From: Nocardioides sp.
Lineage (GTDB): Bacteria; Actinomycetota; Actinomycetes; Propionibacteriales; Nocardioidaceae
Direction of reading: 5' to 3'
Assembly: GCF_014360585.1 (NCBI RefSeq)
Contig: NZ_JACIXG010000005.1
Span: 1 to 64,000 of the forward strand
Length of the DNA stretch: 64,000 bases
Each line of letters opens with the position of its first letter. Within the stretch, counting starts at the first letter, position 1. The notes under the pieces are model-generated. The model saw nothing but the letters and a program-made list of their open reading frames with translations. It was not told the origin of the DNA and did no database searches. This document shows positions 53,372 to 62,430 of the stretch, piece after piece. The translations under genes and the position numbers were made by a program.

Positions 53372-53707
53372 TCAGCCTGCGGCCGCGCCCTCGGCGCTGG
53401 CGTGGATGTCGAAGACCTTGGCGAGGCCGGTGATCCGGAAGATCTTGAGCAGTCGCTCCTGCGTGCAGACGAGACGGAGCATGCCGTCGTGCTGGCGCAC
53501 CTTCTTCAGTCCACCCACCAAGACGCCGAGGCCGGTGGAGTCGAGGAACTCGACGGCTTCGAGGTCGACGACGATGTCGTAGTGCCCTCTGGCGACGAGC
53601 TCGGTGATCTTGTCTCTCAGTTTCGGCGCGGTATAGACGTCGATCTCGCCGCCCACGGCCACAACGGTGGCCGAGTCGAGCTCGCGAGTCGCAAGCGTCA
53701 GATCCAC
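53372..53707 (-). CDS. STAS-domain anti-sigma-factor antagonist
   Basis: 111 residues, typical SpoIIAA/RsbV length. [20 protein letters not shown] and [20 protein letters not shown], where the Ser of LDSTGLG is the phosphorylation site, then [20 protein letters not shown]. Binds an anti-sigma kinase to release a sigma factor, partner not in the window. GTG 53707 preceded by GGAGA; longer upstream frames are not family-like. Just downstream of nothing on its strand, so monocistronic. Confidence 0.92.
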   Translation of the reverse strand: MDLTLATRELDSATVVAVGGEIDVYTAPKLRDKITELVARGHYDIVVDLEAVEFLDSTGLGVLVGGLKKVRQHDGMLRLVCTQERLLKIFRITGLAKVFDIHASAEGAAAG

Positions 53708-53890
53708 TTCGAAGTTCTCCTGCCAAGGAACGTGAGACAACCGGCTCAGGTATCGACCATCCGCGAGTCCGATACCCGGAGTCGATCGTAATGTAACCAC
53801 GGCTCACCAGGATGCGCGCAAGAAACTCGCAACGTCATCCGCTAGATACGGGACCGCAGGCGTGGCGGCCATCCGGATTCTGGGAGAATC

Positions 53891-56203
53891 ATGAAGGTGT
53901 TGACGACAGCGACCGGTGATCTCGTACGCCGGCTGGCTGCCGTCCCGGGCCGCGAGGACCGGCTCGCCCACCTCGAGCAGGTTCCGCCGAGAGAGGCGGT
54001 CTACGCAGACTGGCCGACCTGGGCTTCGGCCGAGGTGGTCGGCGCCTTCACCGCTCGCGGGATCGAGCGGCCCTGGCAGCATCAGGCGGTGGTCGCCGAG
54101 GCCGCCCACGATGGCAGCCACGTGATCGTCTCGACCGGCACCGCCTCCGGGAAGTCGCTGGCCTATCAGCTGCCCGCGCTGACCGCGATCCGAGACGGAC
54201 GTGGTCCACGTGGCGAGCGCGGCGCCGGCGTCCTCTACCTCGCTCCCACCAAGGCCCTCGCCCAGGACCAGCTGAGCGGGCTGCGCGAGCTCGGCGTCGA
54301 CGTGCGCGCGGTGACACACGACGGCGACAGCACCCGGGAGCAGCGGGACTGGGCACGCGACTTCGGTGAGTACGTCCTGACCAACCCCGACATGCTGCAT
54401 CGGTCGCTGCTTCCCGGTCATCAGCGGTGGGCCGCCTACTTCCGTTCGCTGCGCTATGTCGTCATCGACGAGTGTCATCACTACCGTGGCGTCTTCGGGG
54501 CCCACGTCTCGCACGTGCTGCGGCGGCTGCGGCGCATCTGCGCCCTCTACGGCTCGTCGCCGACGTTCATCCTGGCCTCGGCGACGGTCGCCGAGCCGTC
54601 GACGACAGGCGAACGGCTCATCGGCCTTCCCGTGCTCCCGGTGACCGCCGACGCCTCGCCGCGCGGCGAGCTCTCGATCGCCCTGTGGCAGCCGCCGCTG
54701 ACGACGTACGCCGGGGAGAACGGCGCCCCCGTGCGCCGCGCGGCCTCCGCCGAGACCGCCGACCTCCTCGCCGACCTGGTCTCCTCGGACGTGCGCACCC
54801 TGGCCTTCGTACGCTCCCGGGTCGGCGCCGAGCAGGTCGCCCTGACCGCAGCCGCCGAGCTCGCCGAGGTCGACCCCTCGCTGCCGGGCCGCGTCGCTTC
54901 GTACCGCGGCGGCTACCTGCCCGAGGAACGCCGGGCCATCGAGGCGTCGCTGCGCTCCGGCGAGCTGATGGGCCTGGCGGCGACGAACGCCCTCGAGCTC
55001 GGCATCGACATCAGCGGGCTGGACGCTGTCTTGCTGGCCGGCTATCCGGGCAGGCGATCGGCCTTCTGGCAGCAGATCGGCCGTGCCGGGAGGGGCGCGG
55101 GCGACGCACTCGGCATCCTGGTCGCCCGCGACGACCCGCTGGACACCTACCTTGTCACCCATCCGGACGCGCTGCTCGGCCAGCCCGTCGAGGCCACCGT
55201 CTTCGACCCGGCGAACCCCTACGTCGTCGGTCCGCACCTCTGCGCCGCCGCGCAGGAGCTGCCGCTGACGGAGCCGGACCTGCCGCTCTTCGGGCCGGGC
55301 GCACGCGAGATCCTGGACAACCTGGTCGCCTCGGGGCTGCTGCGCAAGCGGACTCGTGGCTGGTACTGGACCGACCGACGCCGAGCAGCCGATCTTGCCG
55401 ACATCCGCTCGTCGGGCGGCTCGCAGGTGCAGTTGATCGAGGCCGAGACCGGCCGGGTCGTCGGCACGGTCGACGCGGCAGGCTCGCACGCGAGCGCTCA
55501 TGCGGGCGCCGTCTACGTCCACCGCGGCGAGACCTATCTCGTGCACGAGCTCGACCTCGACGAGAACGTCGCGGTCATCTCCCGCGACGACCCCGGCTAC
55601 TCCACCTTCGCCCGGGAGATCACCGAGATCTCGATCGTCGCCGAACGTGAGCATGCCGGCTGGGGAGAGTGTCGTCTGGCGTACGGCGATGTCGACGTCA
55701 CCCACCAGGTCGTCTCGTTCCTGCGCCGGCGCCAGCCGAGCGGCGAGGTGCTCGGGGAGGAGCTCCTGGACCTCCCCGAACGTACGCTGCGCACCTCCGC
55801 CGTCTGGTGGACCGTGCCCGCCTCGGCCCTCGAGGCGGCCGGCCTGGAGAAAGCGGACATCCCGGGCGCCGCCCACGCCGCCGAGCACTGCTCGATCGGC
55901 CTGCTGCCGCTGATCGCGACGTGTGACCGCTGGGACATCGGCGGCGTGAGCACCGCCTCCCATCCGGACACCGGCATGCTCACTGTCTTCGTCTACGACG
56001 GTCATCCCGGTGGCGCCGGGTTCTCCGAGCGCGGGTTCCGTGCCGCCCGGGAATGGCTGGGCGCCACGTTGGAGACCATCGAGGCGTGCGAGTGCGACGA
56101 CGGCTGCCCCTCCTGCGTGCAGTCGCCCAAGTGCGGCAACCAGAACAATCCGCTCGACAAACAAGGTGCGATCGTGTTGTTGCGGCGACTGCTCTCCGAA
56201 TAG
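53891..56203 (+). CDS. DEAD/DEAH-box helicase with DUF1998-type zinc C-terminus
   Basis: 770 residues. Helicase core: Q-like PWQHQAVVAEAA, Walker A STGTASGKSLAYQLP, YLAPTKALAQDQ, DECHHYRGVFGAH (motif II), ASATVAEP (III), then ATNALELGIDISGLDAVLLA and QIGRAGRGAGD (V/VI). C-terminal Cys cluster CECDDGCPSCVQSPKCGN matches the DUF1998/MrfA-type zinc domain. A 3'-5' helicase of the MrfA/YprA branch involved in DNA repair. ATG 53891; divergent from the STAS gene. Confidence 0.92.
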   Translation: MKVLTTATGDLVRRLAAVPGREDRLAHLEQVPPREAVYADWPTWASAEVVGAFTARGIERPWQHQAVVAEAAHDGSHVIVSTGTASGKSLAYQLPALTAIRDGRGPRGERGAGVLYLAPTKALAQDQLSGLRELGVDVRAVTHDGDSTREQRDWARDFGEYVLTNPDMLHRSLLPGHQRWAAYFRSLRYVVIDECHHYRGVFGAHVSHVLRRLRRICALYGSSPTFILASATVAEPSTTGERLIGLPVLPVTADASPRGELSIALWQPPLTTYAGENGAPVRRAASAETADLLADLVSSDVRTLAFVRSRVGAEQVALTAAAELAEVDPSLPGRVASYRGGYLPEERRAIEASLRSGELMGLAATNALELGIDISGLDAVLLAGYPGRRSAFWQQIGRAGRGAGDALGILVARDDPLDTYLVTHPDALLGQPVEATVFDPANPYVVGPHLCAAAQELPLTEPDLPLFGPGAREILDNLVASGLLRKRTRGWYWTDRRRAADLADIRSSGGSQVQLIEAETGRVVGTVDAAGSHASAHAGAVYVHRGETYLVHELDLDENVAVISRDDPGYSTFAREITEISIVAEREHAGWGECRLAYGDVDVTHQVVSFLRRRQPSGEVLGEELLDLPERTLRTSAVWWTVPASALEAAGLEKADIPGAAHAAEHCSIGLLPLIATCDRWDIGGVSTASHPDTGMLTVFVYDGHPGGAGFSERGFRAAREWLGATLETIEACECDDGCPSCVQSPKCGNQNNPLDKQGAIVLLRRLLSE

Positions 56204-56218
56204 GCCTACTCTGGGGAA

Positions 56219-56542
56219 ATGTTGATCTTGGGCCTAGTGCTGATCGTCGTCGCAGCAGTCCTCATCGTTCTGGGTCTCTTCACGACCGGCAACGGCAATC
56301 TCGATGACCCGACCGCGACCATGCTCGGCCTGCCGGTCGGTTCGACGCCGATCTTCGTGATCGGCCTGGTCGCCGGTGTCATGCTCCTCTTCGGTATCTC
56401 GCTGACCAAGTGGGGCGGCAAGCTTCAGATGAAGTACATGAAGCAGAAGCGCGAGATGCGGACCATGGCCAAGACGCTCCAAGACGCCGAGACCAAGACC
56501 AACATCGAGCCCAAGTCCGAGCCCCGGCCCGAGGACATCTAG
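56219..56542 (+). CDS. Small two-helix membrane protein
   Basis: 107 residues. Membrane helices at about 2-23 and 45-66 separated by a loop (GNGNLDDPTATMLGLPVGST), then a charged cytosolic tail (KQKREMRTMAKTLQDAETKT). No function assigned. ATG 56219 with GGGGAA upstream, 15 bases after the helicase. Its TAG stop shares bases with the TAG stop of the convergent tad-cluster gene (56539-56542). Confidence 0.75.
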   Translation: MLILGLVLIVVAAVLIVLGLFTTGNGNLDDPTATMLGLPVGSTPIFVIGLVAGVMLLFGISLTKWGGKLQMKYMKQKREMRTMAKTLQDAETKTNIEPKSEPRPEDI

Positions 56543-56910
56543 GATGAGGGCGGACCCGTCGGGCCCGCCCTTGCCTTGGCGATCGGATCTCCGGGTTGAC
56601 CGAGCCAGCGCGGTCCCTCGACCCGCACGGTGACGGTGACGTCCTCTCCTGCGATCTCACAGGACTCCAGCGTGGCCCCGTTTCGGTCGGTGATCGTCGC
56701 TGCTGCCGCGCACGCGTCGCCGGAGACCTGGAGCGCGTCGGCTCCCGCCAACGCAGCCAGATCGGCGGCGGACTGGGCGGTGCGGTGGGCAACGAAGACC
56801 GCGCCCACCACACCCAGAGCCGCACCGACGAAGAGCAGCAGCCCGATCGCGCCGACGGCGAACGGCGCTGCCGATCCACGCTGGTCCTGAGCCACTCGAA
56901 CCGGCCTCAC
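56539..56910 (-). CDS. TadG/Rv3654c-like pilus-assembly protein
   Basis: 123 residues. Short basic head QDQRGSAAPFAVGAIGLLLF with a Glu-less prepilin-like helix, then TAQSAADLAALAGADAL, the hallmark of the Rv3654c/TadG-like pseudopilin group, and a small beta tail with a Cys pair (GDACAAAAT and LESCEIAG). Last gene of the DUF4244-tadE unit; starts GTG 56910 overlapping the tadE stop. Confidence 0.82.
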   Translation of the reverse strand: MRPVRVAQDQRGSAAPFAVGAIGLLLFVGAALGVVGAVFVAHRTAQSAADLAALAGADALQVSGDACAAAATITDRNGATLESCEIAGEDVTVTVRVEGPRWLGQPGDPIAKARAGPTGPPSS

Positions 56911-57281
56911 TGCTCCCCCTGCCTCGTCTCGGTCGCAGCGACCGCCTCGCCCCGCACGGTCACACCCGGCAACCAGCTGAAGATCCCACCCGGCCCGGCA
57001 ACCCGGGCGCGGGCCGAGGCCACGACCTCCTCGGCACCGGCGCTGACATGCACCTGGGTGCCCGCTGGTCCGACCCGACGGCCGCGAGCGACGGCGGCAC
57101 CGCTGTCATCCCCGCGGGCGACGGCCCGAGCGGTCTCGCGGGCCGCGTCGACCACCTGGATCTGCGCTGCTCCCACCGACAGCAACCACACCAACCCGAT
57201 GGTCACCGCCACCAGGAGCGGGATGACCATCACCAGCTCTGCGGTGGCGGCGCCTCGTTCGTCTCGCCGCGGAGGGATCAC
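56907..57281 (-). CDS. TadE-like pseudopilin
   Basis: 124 residues. DERGAATAELVMVIPLLVAV has the TadE prepilin signature (Gly-Ala-Ala-xx-Glu before the helix). The remainder (AAQIQVVDAARETARAVARG) is the TadE helical body. Minor pilin or pseudopilin of the Tad secretion/pilus system, processed by a TadV peptidase not seen here. GTG 57281, three bases after the DUF4244 stop. Confidence 0.85.
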   Translation of the reverse strand: MIPPRRDERGAATAELVMVIPLLVAVTIGLVWLLSVGAAQIQVVDAARETARAVARGDDSGAAVARGRRVGPAGTQVHVSAGAEEVVASARARVAGPGGIFSWLPGVTVRGEAVAATETRQGEQ

Positions 57282-57284
57282 GGT

Positions 57285-57461
57285 TCAGATCCCCAGGAGA
57301 CTGAGCACGTGCTGGAACAGCCTGTTGAGCAGGTCGTTGCCGAGGCCGCCGGTGAGCAGCTTGTAGAGCAGACCGGCAAGCCCTGCACCGGCCGCCGTGC
57401 CCACTGCGTACTCAGCCGTCGTGATCCCCTGCTCGCCCTTCTGAAGATGTGCCTTGCTCAT
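57285..57461 (-). CDS. DUF4244 Flp-type pilin
   Basis: 58 residues. EQGITTAEYAVGTAAGAGLA is a Flp/type IVb prepilin motif (Gly, then Ala-Glu-Tyr), with a single helix and a short amphipathic C-terminus. Probably the major pilin subunit. ATG 57461. First gene of the downstream tad unit, behind the 39-base boxed element at 57552-57590. Confidence 0.85.
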   Translation of the reverse strand: MSKAHLQKGEQGITTAEYAVGTAAGAGLAGLLYKLLTGGLGNDLLNRLFQHVLSLLGI

Positions 57462-57551
57462 GATGGTCCTCTCTGGTCGATGGCCGTCCGTACGGCCGTC
57501 CAAGGACGACGATGGCCCGCGCCATCGACATTCGCGACCGCCATTCCGCGA

Positions 57552-57590
57552 CCTGTGGACAACCCCGTCCCGAACCTGCCCTGTGGACAC
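57552..57590. promoter_or_regulatory. Paired DnaA-box-like element, pilin copy
   Basis: TGTGGACAA (57554-57562; complement TTGTCCACA, an actinobacterial-type DnaA box) and TGTGGACAC (57582-57590) are 28 bases apart, with ACCCCGTCCCG between. The same arrangement lies at 61449-61487. It is 91 bases upstream of the pilin start. Confidence 0.55.
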
Positions 57591-57623
57591 CAATCGGCCC
57601 GCTGACCAGGGCATACAGCAGCC

Positions 57624-57651
57624 GGCCGAGGCGTCATCTGACGCCTCGGCC
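57624..57651 (-). terminator. Terminator after tadC
   Basis: GGCCGAGGCGT (57624-57634), loop CATCTG, ACGCCTCGGCC (57641-57651). 35 bases past the tadC stop, separating the two tad units. Confidence 0.75.
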
Positions 57652-57685
57652 GACGCGGGTGACGTCTCGGCAGGCTTCTCTGCGG

Positions 57686-58405
57686 TCAGATGCCGATGTT
57701 GGCGAGGAGGCCGCCGACGACCGGCACGACGCCCAGCAGCAGGAAGGCAGGGAGGAGGCAGATCCCGAGCGGGACGGCGGCCTTGACGCCCACTGCACGG
57801 GCGCGGTCCTCGACCTCGGCGCGGGCGTTCCTGGTCAGGTCGTCGGCGAGTCGCTCGACCGTTGTGGCGACCGGGGCGCCGGTGGCCTGAGCTCGGGCCA
57901 GCGCCCGACCCAGGGGCGCCAGGGCCGGGTCGTCCACCAGGGTGCGCCAGGTCTTCTCCGGATCGGCTCCCAGGCGGAGCCGAGAAGCCGCCGGCAGCAG
58001 CCGGGCAGCTGCCGGTCCGGGCAGCGCCGCCGCCACGGCGACCAGGGCCTCGGCAGGCGCCGCACCGGAGGAGAGCGCGGCGGAGAGGAGGCGAACCAGG
58101 GCGGGCAGCTCGGCCTTGGCCGCCTCGCGCTCGCGCCGTACGTCGGCAGGCTCGACCCGGCCGATGACCAGCCAGCAGACGGCGCCCGCCGGGGCGGCGA
58201 GCACAGCACCCACGGCGCCTCCGACGAAGGAGTAGACAGCGCCGGCGGCAAGCAGCGCCAGGAGCGGCCGCCAACGCATCATCCAGCCGCCCGGATCGTC
58301 GCGGGTCTCCTCGACGACCGCGCCTACGCCAGGAAGACGCGGGGTCGGCGCCGGCAGCAACGCTGCTGCCAATCCGAGCGCGATCGCGGCAAGCCATGGA
58401 GTCAT
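57686..58405 (-). CDS. tadC: Tad inner-membrane platform protein TadC
   Basis: 239 residues with membrane helices near residues 2-18, 50-75 and 205-235. GspF/TadC-type central domain: LPALVRLLSAALSSGAAPAE, LVAVAAALPGPAA, GAPVATTVERLADDLTRNAR. Together with TadB forms the membrane platform on which the ATPase drives pilin assembly. ATG 58405 overlaps the tadB stop (ATGA). Confidence 0.87.
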   Translation of the reverse strand: MTPWLAAIALGLAAALLPAPTPRLPGVGAVVEETRDDPGGWMMRWRPLLALLAAGAVYSFVGGAVGAVLAAPAGAVCWLVIGRVEPADVRREREAAKAELPALVRLLSAALSSGAAPAEALVAVAAALPGPAAARLLPAASRLRLGADPEKTWRTLVDDPALAPLGRALARAQATGAPVATTVERLADDLTRNARAEVEDRARAVGVKAAVPLGICLLPAFLLLGVVPVVGGLLANIGI

Positions 58406-59175
58406 GCCGCTTCGACCCCACGCGCGAGGCCCTCGATCCACCACAGCCCCAGCCAGCCGAGCAGCAGCCCGAGGCCGAGGCAGGCCAGGCCGACCGGCGA
58501 TCCGAAGAGGAATGCCAACGGATCACCGCCGACCCCGCTGCCCATCGCCAGAGCGGCCACAGGCAGGCCGGCGATCAGACGAGCGGTGGAGCGGGCCGAT
58601 CCGAGCTCGCCGTCGACCACACGCTGGGTGGCGGCGGCGGCTCGCAGGTCGAGCGCGACCCGGTCGAGCGCGTCCGCGAGACCGCTCCCGGTCTGGTGCG
58701 CGATCTGCCAGGCCGCGGCGACCACACGAAGCGATCCCGCGCCAGGAACCTCGGCGACCTTCCGCCAGGCGGCGGGGACGTCCGAACCCATCCGCTGCGC
58801 CTCCGCGACCGGCTCGATCATCGGCCACTCCGCGGCGAGCTGTGACAGCGCCGGTCCGGGAGGGTGTCCGGCTGCGAGCTCGGCCGCCATCTGCTCGCAG
58901 GCCTCGACCACGCGGTTGGCCGTACGCCCCGCCTCGATCCGCTCACAGCGGCGCCGCCACAGGGCGACCCCGCCGAAGCTGGCGATCCCGAGCAAGACAG
59001 CCGCGACGACCGCCTTGCCCGGGAAGACGATGGGGATCAGGGCGACCAGGAGGAGCGTCCACCGCGGCACCCGCCACGCGGGCGACCGCGATCCGACCGC
59101 CGCGGGTGGACGGAGCATCAGCGCGGCGGCGGCACCTGCCAGCAAGGCGACCAGCCCGAGACTCGCCCCGCTCAC
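58402..59175 (-). CDS. tadB: Tad inner-membrane platform protein TadB
   Basis: 257 residues. Membrane helices at the N-terminus (6-22, 40-65) and C-terminus (200-250); GspF-like central part with AACEQMAAELAAGHPPGPAL-type sequence, AAWQIAHQTGSGLADALDRV and a conserved RVVDGELGSARSTA. GTG 59175 overlaps the tadA stop. Slightly shorter than proteobacterial TadB, as usual for actinobacterial loci. Confidence 0.87.
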   Translation of the reverse strand: MSGASLGLVALLAGAAAALMLRPPAAVGSRSPAWRVPRWTLLLVALIPIVFPGKAVVAAVLLGIASFGGVALWRRRCERIEAGRTANRVVEACEQMAAELAAGHPPGPALSQLAAEWPMIEPVAEAQRMGSDVPAAWRKVAEVPGAGSLRVVAAAWQIAHQTGSGLADALDRVALDLRAAAATQRVVDGELGSARSTARLIAGLPVAALAMGSGVGGDPLAFLFGSPVGLACLGLGLLLGWLGLWWIEGLARGVEAA

Positions 59176-60347
59176 CGGTCCGCTCCCAGCAGCGCCTCGA
59201 GCCGCCCCGAGGCAGCCCCCGCGATCACGTCGCCGTCAGCGGTCACCGAGCAGGCGGTCTCCATCCGGACCAGCCCGTCGGCTCCGCGACACGGGACCGC
59301 GATCTCGGTCAGCACCCGGCGGCCGTCACGCCGACGCAGATGCACGACCACATCCACACCGGAGGCGAACTGGCTGTGCGCCGCCTCCCGCCCCAGCCCG
59401 GCAGCGAGCGCAAGCGCCTCGACCCGCGCCGGGACGTCGGCGGCTGAGTTGGCGTGCAGCGTGCCGCAGCCGCCCTCGTGCCCGGTGTTCAGCGCAGCGA
59501 GCAGGTCGACGACCTCGGCACCACGCACCTCCCCCACCACCAACCGGTCCGGTCGCATCCTGAGGGCCTGGCGGACCAGGGTGTGGAGCTCGACCGCGCC
59601 GGCGGCCTCGATGTTGGCCGGGCGCGCCTCCAGTCCGACCACATGCGGATGGTCCGGGCGCAGCTCGGAGGCGTCCTCCACCAGCACCAGCCGCTCCTCG
59701 GGCGGCACCAGCGACAGCAGCGACGCCAGCAGCGTGGTCTTCCCGCTGCCCGTTCCTCCCGAGACCAGGAAGGCGGAGCGCGCCAGCACCAGCCGTCGCA
59801 GGAGATCCGCGACGGTGGGAACGACCATCCCGGACGACTCCAGCTCGTCGAGCGTGAACGCCCGCGCCGAAGGGACCCGGAGCGAGATCACCGTGCCTGG
59901 TCGGGCCAGCGGAGCGAGCACCGCGTGGAACCGGCTGCCGTCACCCAGCCTGAGGTCGACGTAGGGCGAGGCGTCGTCCAGACGACGTCCGGCGCCGGCC
60001 GCCAGCCGCTGCGCCAGGCGCCGGACAGCATCGTCGTCGGGAAAGGCGACCGGCGCGGGCTCCAGGCCGGAGCCGCGGTCGATGAAGACCTGATCGGGCC
60101 CGTTGACGAGGACGTCGGTCACCCCGGGCAACCGCAGCAGCGGCTCCAACGGACCGGCGCCGACCACGTCACGACGCAGCATCTCGAAGACGCCCAGCAC
60201 GGTCGCGTCACCGACGATCCGCCCCTCGGCGCGGAGCGCTTCCTGGACCCGGTGCGGGGTGAGCTCTCCCGGCGTACGCGCCAGGTGGTCGCGCACCAGG
60301 TCGACGACCTGGGGTGCGATGTCGACTGCCCCGAGAACGCCCGTCAT
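59172..60347 (-). CDS. tadA: Tad secretion ATPase TadA/CpaF
   Basis: 391 residues. N-terminal domain with GVTDVLVNGPDQVFIDRG; Walker A VSGGTGSGKTTLLASLL, Asp box and Walker B-like VLVEDASELRPDHPHVV, His box GHEGGCGTLHAN and DRLVVGEVRGAEVVDLL. Hexameric ATPase powering pilin extrusion. ATG 60347 overlaps the upstream stop; the open frame extends further but without similarity. Confidence 0.93.
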   Translation of the reverse strand: MTGVLGAVDIAPQVVDLVRDHLARTPGELTPHRVQEALRAEGRIVGDATVLGVFEMLRRDVVGAGPLEPLLRLPGVTDVLVNGPDQVFIDRGSGLEPAPVAFPDDDAVRRLAQRLAAGAGRRLDDASPYVDLRLGDGSRFHAVLAPLARPGTVISLRVPSARAFTLDELESSGMVVPTVADLLRRLVLARSAFLVSGGTGSGKTTLLASLLSLVPPEERLVLVEDASELRPDHPHVVGLEARPANIEAAGAVELHTLVRQALRMRPDRLVVGEVRGAEVVDLLAALNTGHEGGCGTLHANSAADVPARVEALALAAGLGREAAHSQFASGVDVVVHLRRRDGRRVLTEIAVPCRGADGLVRMETACSVTADGDVIAGAASGRLEALLGADR

Positions 60348-61399
60348 GCCGCCACCGCCCCTGCGCGAAGGCGGCAGCGGGTCAGCACCTCGGCCGCAGC
60401 CCGGGCCAGCGGCGCCCGCTTGGAGCGGATCGGCCCCAGCCCCAGGTCGATGGCCTCGGACAGCCCGCGCTGGTCGGACAGCGCGGCGATCACCGGGACC
60501 CCGAGCGCTCGTCCGACCGCCTCCGGTTCGGCCGCGCGGCCTCGGACGACGATCCGCACCCGGTCCCGCTCGGGAAGACGGGAGATCAGACGCGCAGCCG
60601 ACGCCGTGCCGGTGACGTCGGCGCGGACCACGACGAGGACGACGTCGCACCCGGTCAGCAGCGCCTCGATGCCCTCGTCCGACTCGCGTGGCAGGTCGAC
60701 CACGACGAGGTCATGGCCTCGCCGCGCGGCGGCCAGCACCTCGCGCGCGACCTCCGGTCGCGGTGGGACGGCGTCGCCACCCGGCCAGCCCAGCAGGCCG
60801 AGCGAGCCGATGTGCGGCACCGCCTCGCGCAACGCCCGGGCACCCAGTCGGCCGGCGGTCTGACCGAGATCACCCCAGGTCACACCCGGGATCTCGTCGA
60901 GACCGAGCACCCGGCCGGCCCCCGGCCCGAGCCGGTCGGCATCGACCAGCAGGGTCGGCCCCCGCTCGGCGCCCAGGCTGGCCAGGGCCGCGGCGTACGT
61001 CGTCGCACCGGCGCCACCCGACCCGGCCAGGACACCGACGACCATGCCGTCGCCGCCTTCGCCGTCGCTGACGTCGGCGAGCAGGCCGGCGACCACGGTC
61101 TCGGCCGAGGGCAGCTCCAGCATCGTCTCGGCGCCGACCTCCAGCGCGGCCCGGAGCAGCGGCTCACCGGTCGCGCCCCATCCCACGACGTACACCCCAT
61201 CTCTCCGGGGCGGACGCAACGACGCCACCTCCACCAGGAGATCGGCCCCCACGAGGATCAGCGGTGGTCGTTGCCATCGGCGCAGGGCGCCGACGGCGTC
61301 GCCGCACTCCTCGACGGTGACGCCGGAGGCAGCGGCCAGGCGAGCCGCCTCAGCGGCCAGCAACGAGTCCGAGGTGATGACAAGAGGTTCCGAGGTCAT
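60344..61399 (-). CDS. CpaE/Ssd-like ParA-family protein
   Basis: 351 residues. An N-terminal pseudo-receiver-like domain (EPLVITSDSLLAAEAARLAA) precedes a MinD/ParA-like domain: VLAGSGGAGATTYAAALASL, LLVDADRLGPGAGRVLG and DLVVVDLPRESDEG. The Walker A motif has AGAT where GKT/GKS is expected, so the nucleotide-contacting Lys is missing, as in Mycobacterium Ssd-like relatives. Localisation factor for the Tad machine or septum-site protein. First gene of the tad unit; promoter region at 61400-61500. Confidence 0.87.
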   Translation of the reverse strand: MTSEPLVITSDSLLAAEAARLAAASGVTVEECGDAVGALRRWQRPPLILVGADLLVEVASLRPPRRDGVYVVGWGATGEPLLRAALEVGAETMLELPSAETVVAGLLADVSDGEGGDGMVVGVLAGSGGAGATTYAAALASLGAERGPTLLVDADRLGPGAGRVLGLDEIPGVTWGDLGQTAGRLGARALREAVPHIGSLGLLGWPGGDAVPPRPEVAREVLAAARRGHDLVVVDLPRESDEGIEALLTGCDVVLVVVRADVTGTASAARLISRLPERDRVRIVVRGRAAEPEAVGRALGVPVIAALSDQRGLSEAIDLGLGPIRSKRAPLARAAAEVLTRCRLRAGAVAA

Positions 61400-61448
61400 G
61401 ACAGCAGGATCCGTCTGGGCGCCGACATTTCCACCCGCATTTCCAGAG

Positions 61449-61487
61449 CCTGTGGATAACCCCGTCCCGGACCCGCCCTGTGGATGG
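61449..61487. promoter_or_regulatory. Paired DnaA-box-like element, cpaE copy
   Basis: TGTGGATAA (61451-61459; complement TTATCCACA, the exact classical DnaA box) and TGTGGATGG (61479-61487) are 28 bases apart, with ACCCCGTCCCG between as at 57552. About 30 of 35 bases are shared by the two copies. It is 50 bases upstream of the cpaE-like start on the minus strand. Confidence 0.6.
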
Positions 61488-61523
61488 CGAACGGCCCACC
61501 CAACGGGCGTCTACGATGAGCCC

Positions 61524-62318
61524 ATGACACGCATCGCTGCGTTCTTCGACCTCGACAAGACGATCATCGCGAGGTCGAGCACGCTTGCGTTCTCCAAGCA
61601 TTTCCAGGCCGGTGGCCTGATCACCCGGGCGGCCATGATCCGCTCGGCCTACACCCAGTTCGTCTACGTCGTCGGCGGAGCCGACCACGACCAGATGGAG
61701 AAGATGCGCAAAGCGCTCTCCGAGATGGTCACCGGGTGGGACGTCGCCACGGTCAAGGCGATCGTCGCCGACACCCTCCACAACGTGGTCGACCCGCTCG
61801 TCTACGAGGAGGCCGTGCAGCTCATCGAGCAGCACCACGCCCAGGGCCACGACGTCATCATCGTCTCCGCGTCCGGCACCGAGCTGGTCGAGCCGATCGG
61901 CGCGATGCTCGGCGCCGACCACGTCGTCGCCACCCAGATGGAGATCGAGGACGGCCGCTACACCGGCGAGATCGCGCTCTACGCCTACCGCGAGGAGAAG
62001 GCCCGCGCGGTCCAGGAGCTGGCCGAACGCTTCGGCTACGACCTGGAGCAGTCCTACGCCTACTCCGACTCGGTCACCGACACCCCCATGCTGGAGGAGG
62101 TCGGGCACGCGTTCGCCGTCAACCCCGACAAGGATCTCCGCAAGATCGCCAAGGAGCGCGGCTGGGACATTCTCGTCTTCGACAAGCCGGTCGCGCTGCG
62201 CAGCCGGGTGCTCACCCCGTCGACACCGACCCTGGCCGCTCTGGCTGTCGGCGGCGCCGTGGCGATCGCCGGCGGCGTCATCTGGGCGGGCACGAAGCGT
62301 CGTCGCCTGGGCGCCTGA
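61524..62318 (+). CDS. HAD-superfamily IB phosphatase, membrane-tailed
   Basis: 264 residues. Motif I FFDLDKTIIARSS, motif II IIVSASGTELV, motif III Lys in YREEKARAVQEL and motif IV YSDSVTDTPMLEEVG: a complete HAD-IB active site of the SerB/CicA branch. C-terminal helix (about 235-255) could anchor it. Removes phosphate from an unidentified small molecule or lipid. ATG 61524. Divergent from the tad operon, a neighbourhood conserved in actinobacteria. Confidence 0.88.
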   Translation: MTRIAAFFDLDKTIIARSSTLAFSKHFQAGGLITRAAMIRSAYTQFVYVVGGADHDQMEKMRKALSEMVTGWDVATVKAIVADTLHNVVDPLVYEEAVQLIEQHHAQGHDVIIVSASGTELVEPIGAMLGADHVVATQMEIEDGRYTGEIALYAYREEKARAVQELAERFGYDLEQSYAYSDSVTDTPMLEEVGHAFAVNPDKDLRKIAKERGWDILVFDKPVALRSRVLTPSTPTLAALAVGGAVAIAGGVIWAGTKRRRLGA

Positions 62319-62430
62319 CCCGCCCGGCACCGAGGTCGCGCAGGAGCGAAATCATCCTCCTGATCCCGCAAAAATTCCAGCCTTGAATCTCGCCGCCGAT
62401 CGGCGTAGAAACGATGTCGTAACAAGACGT

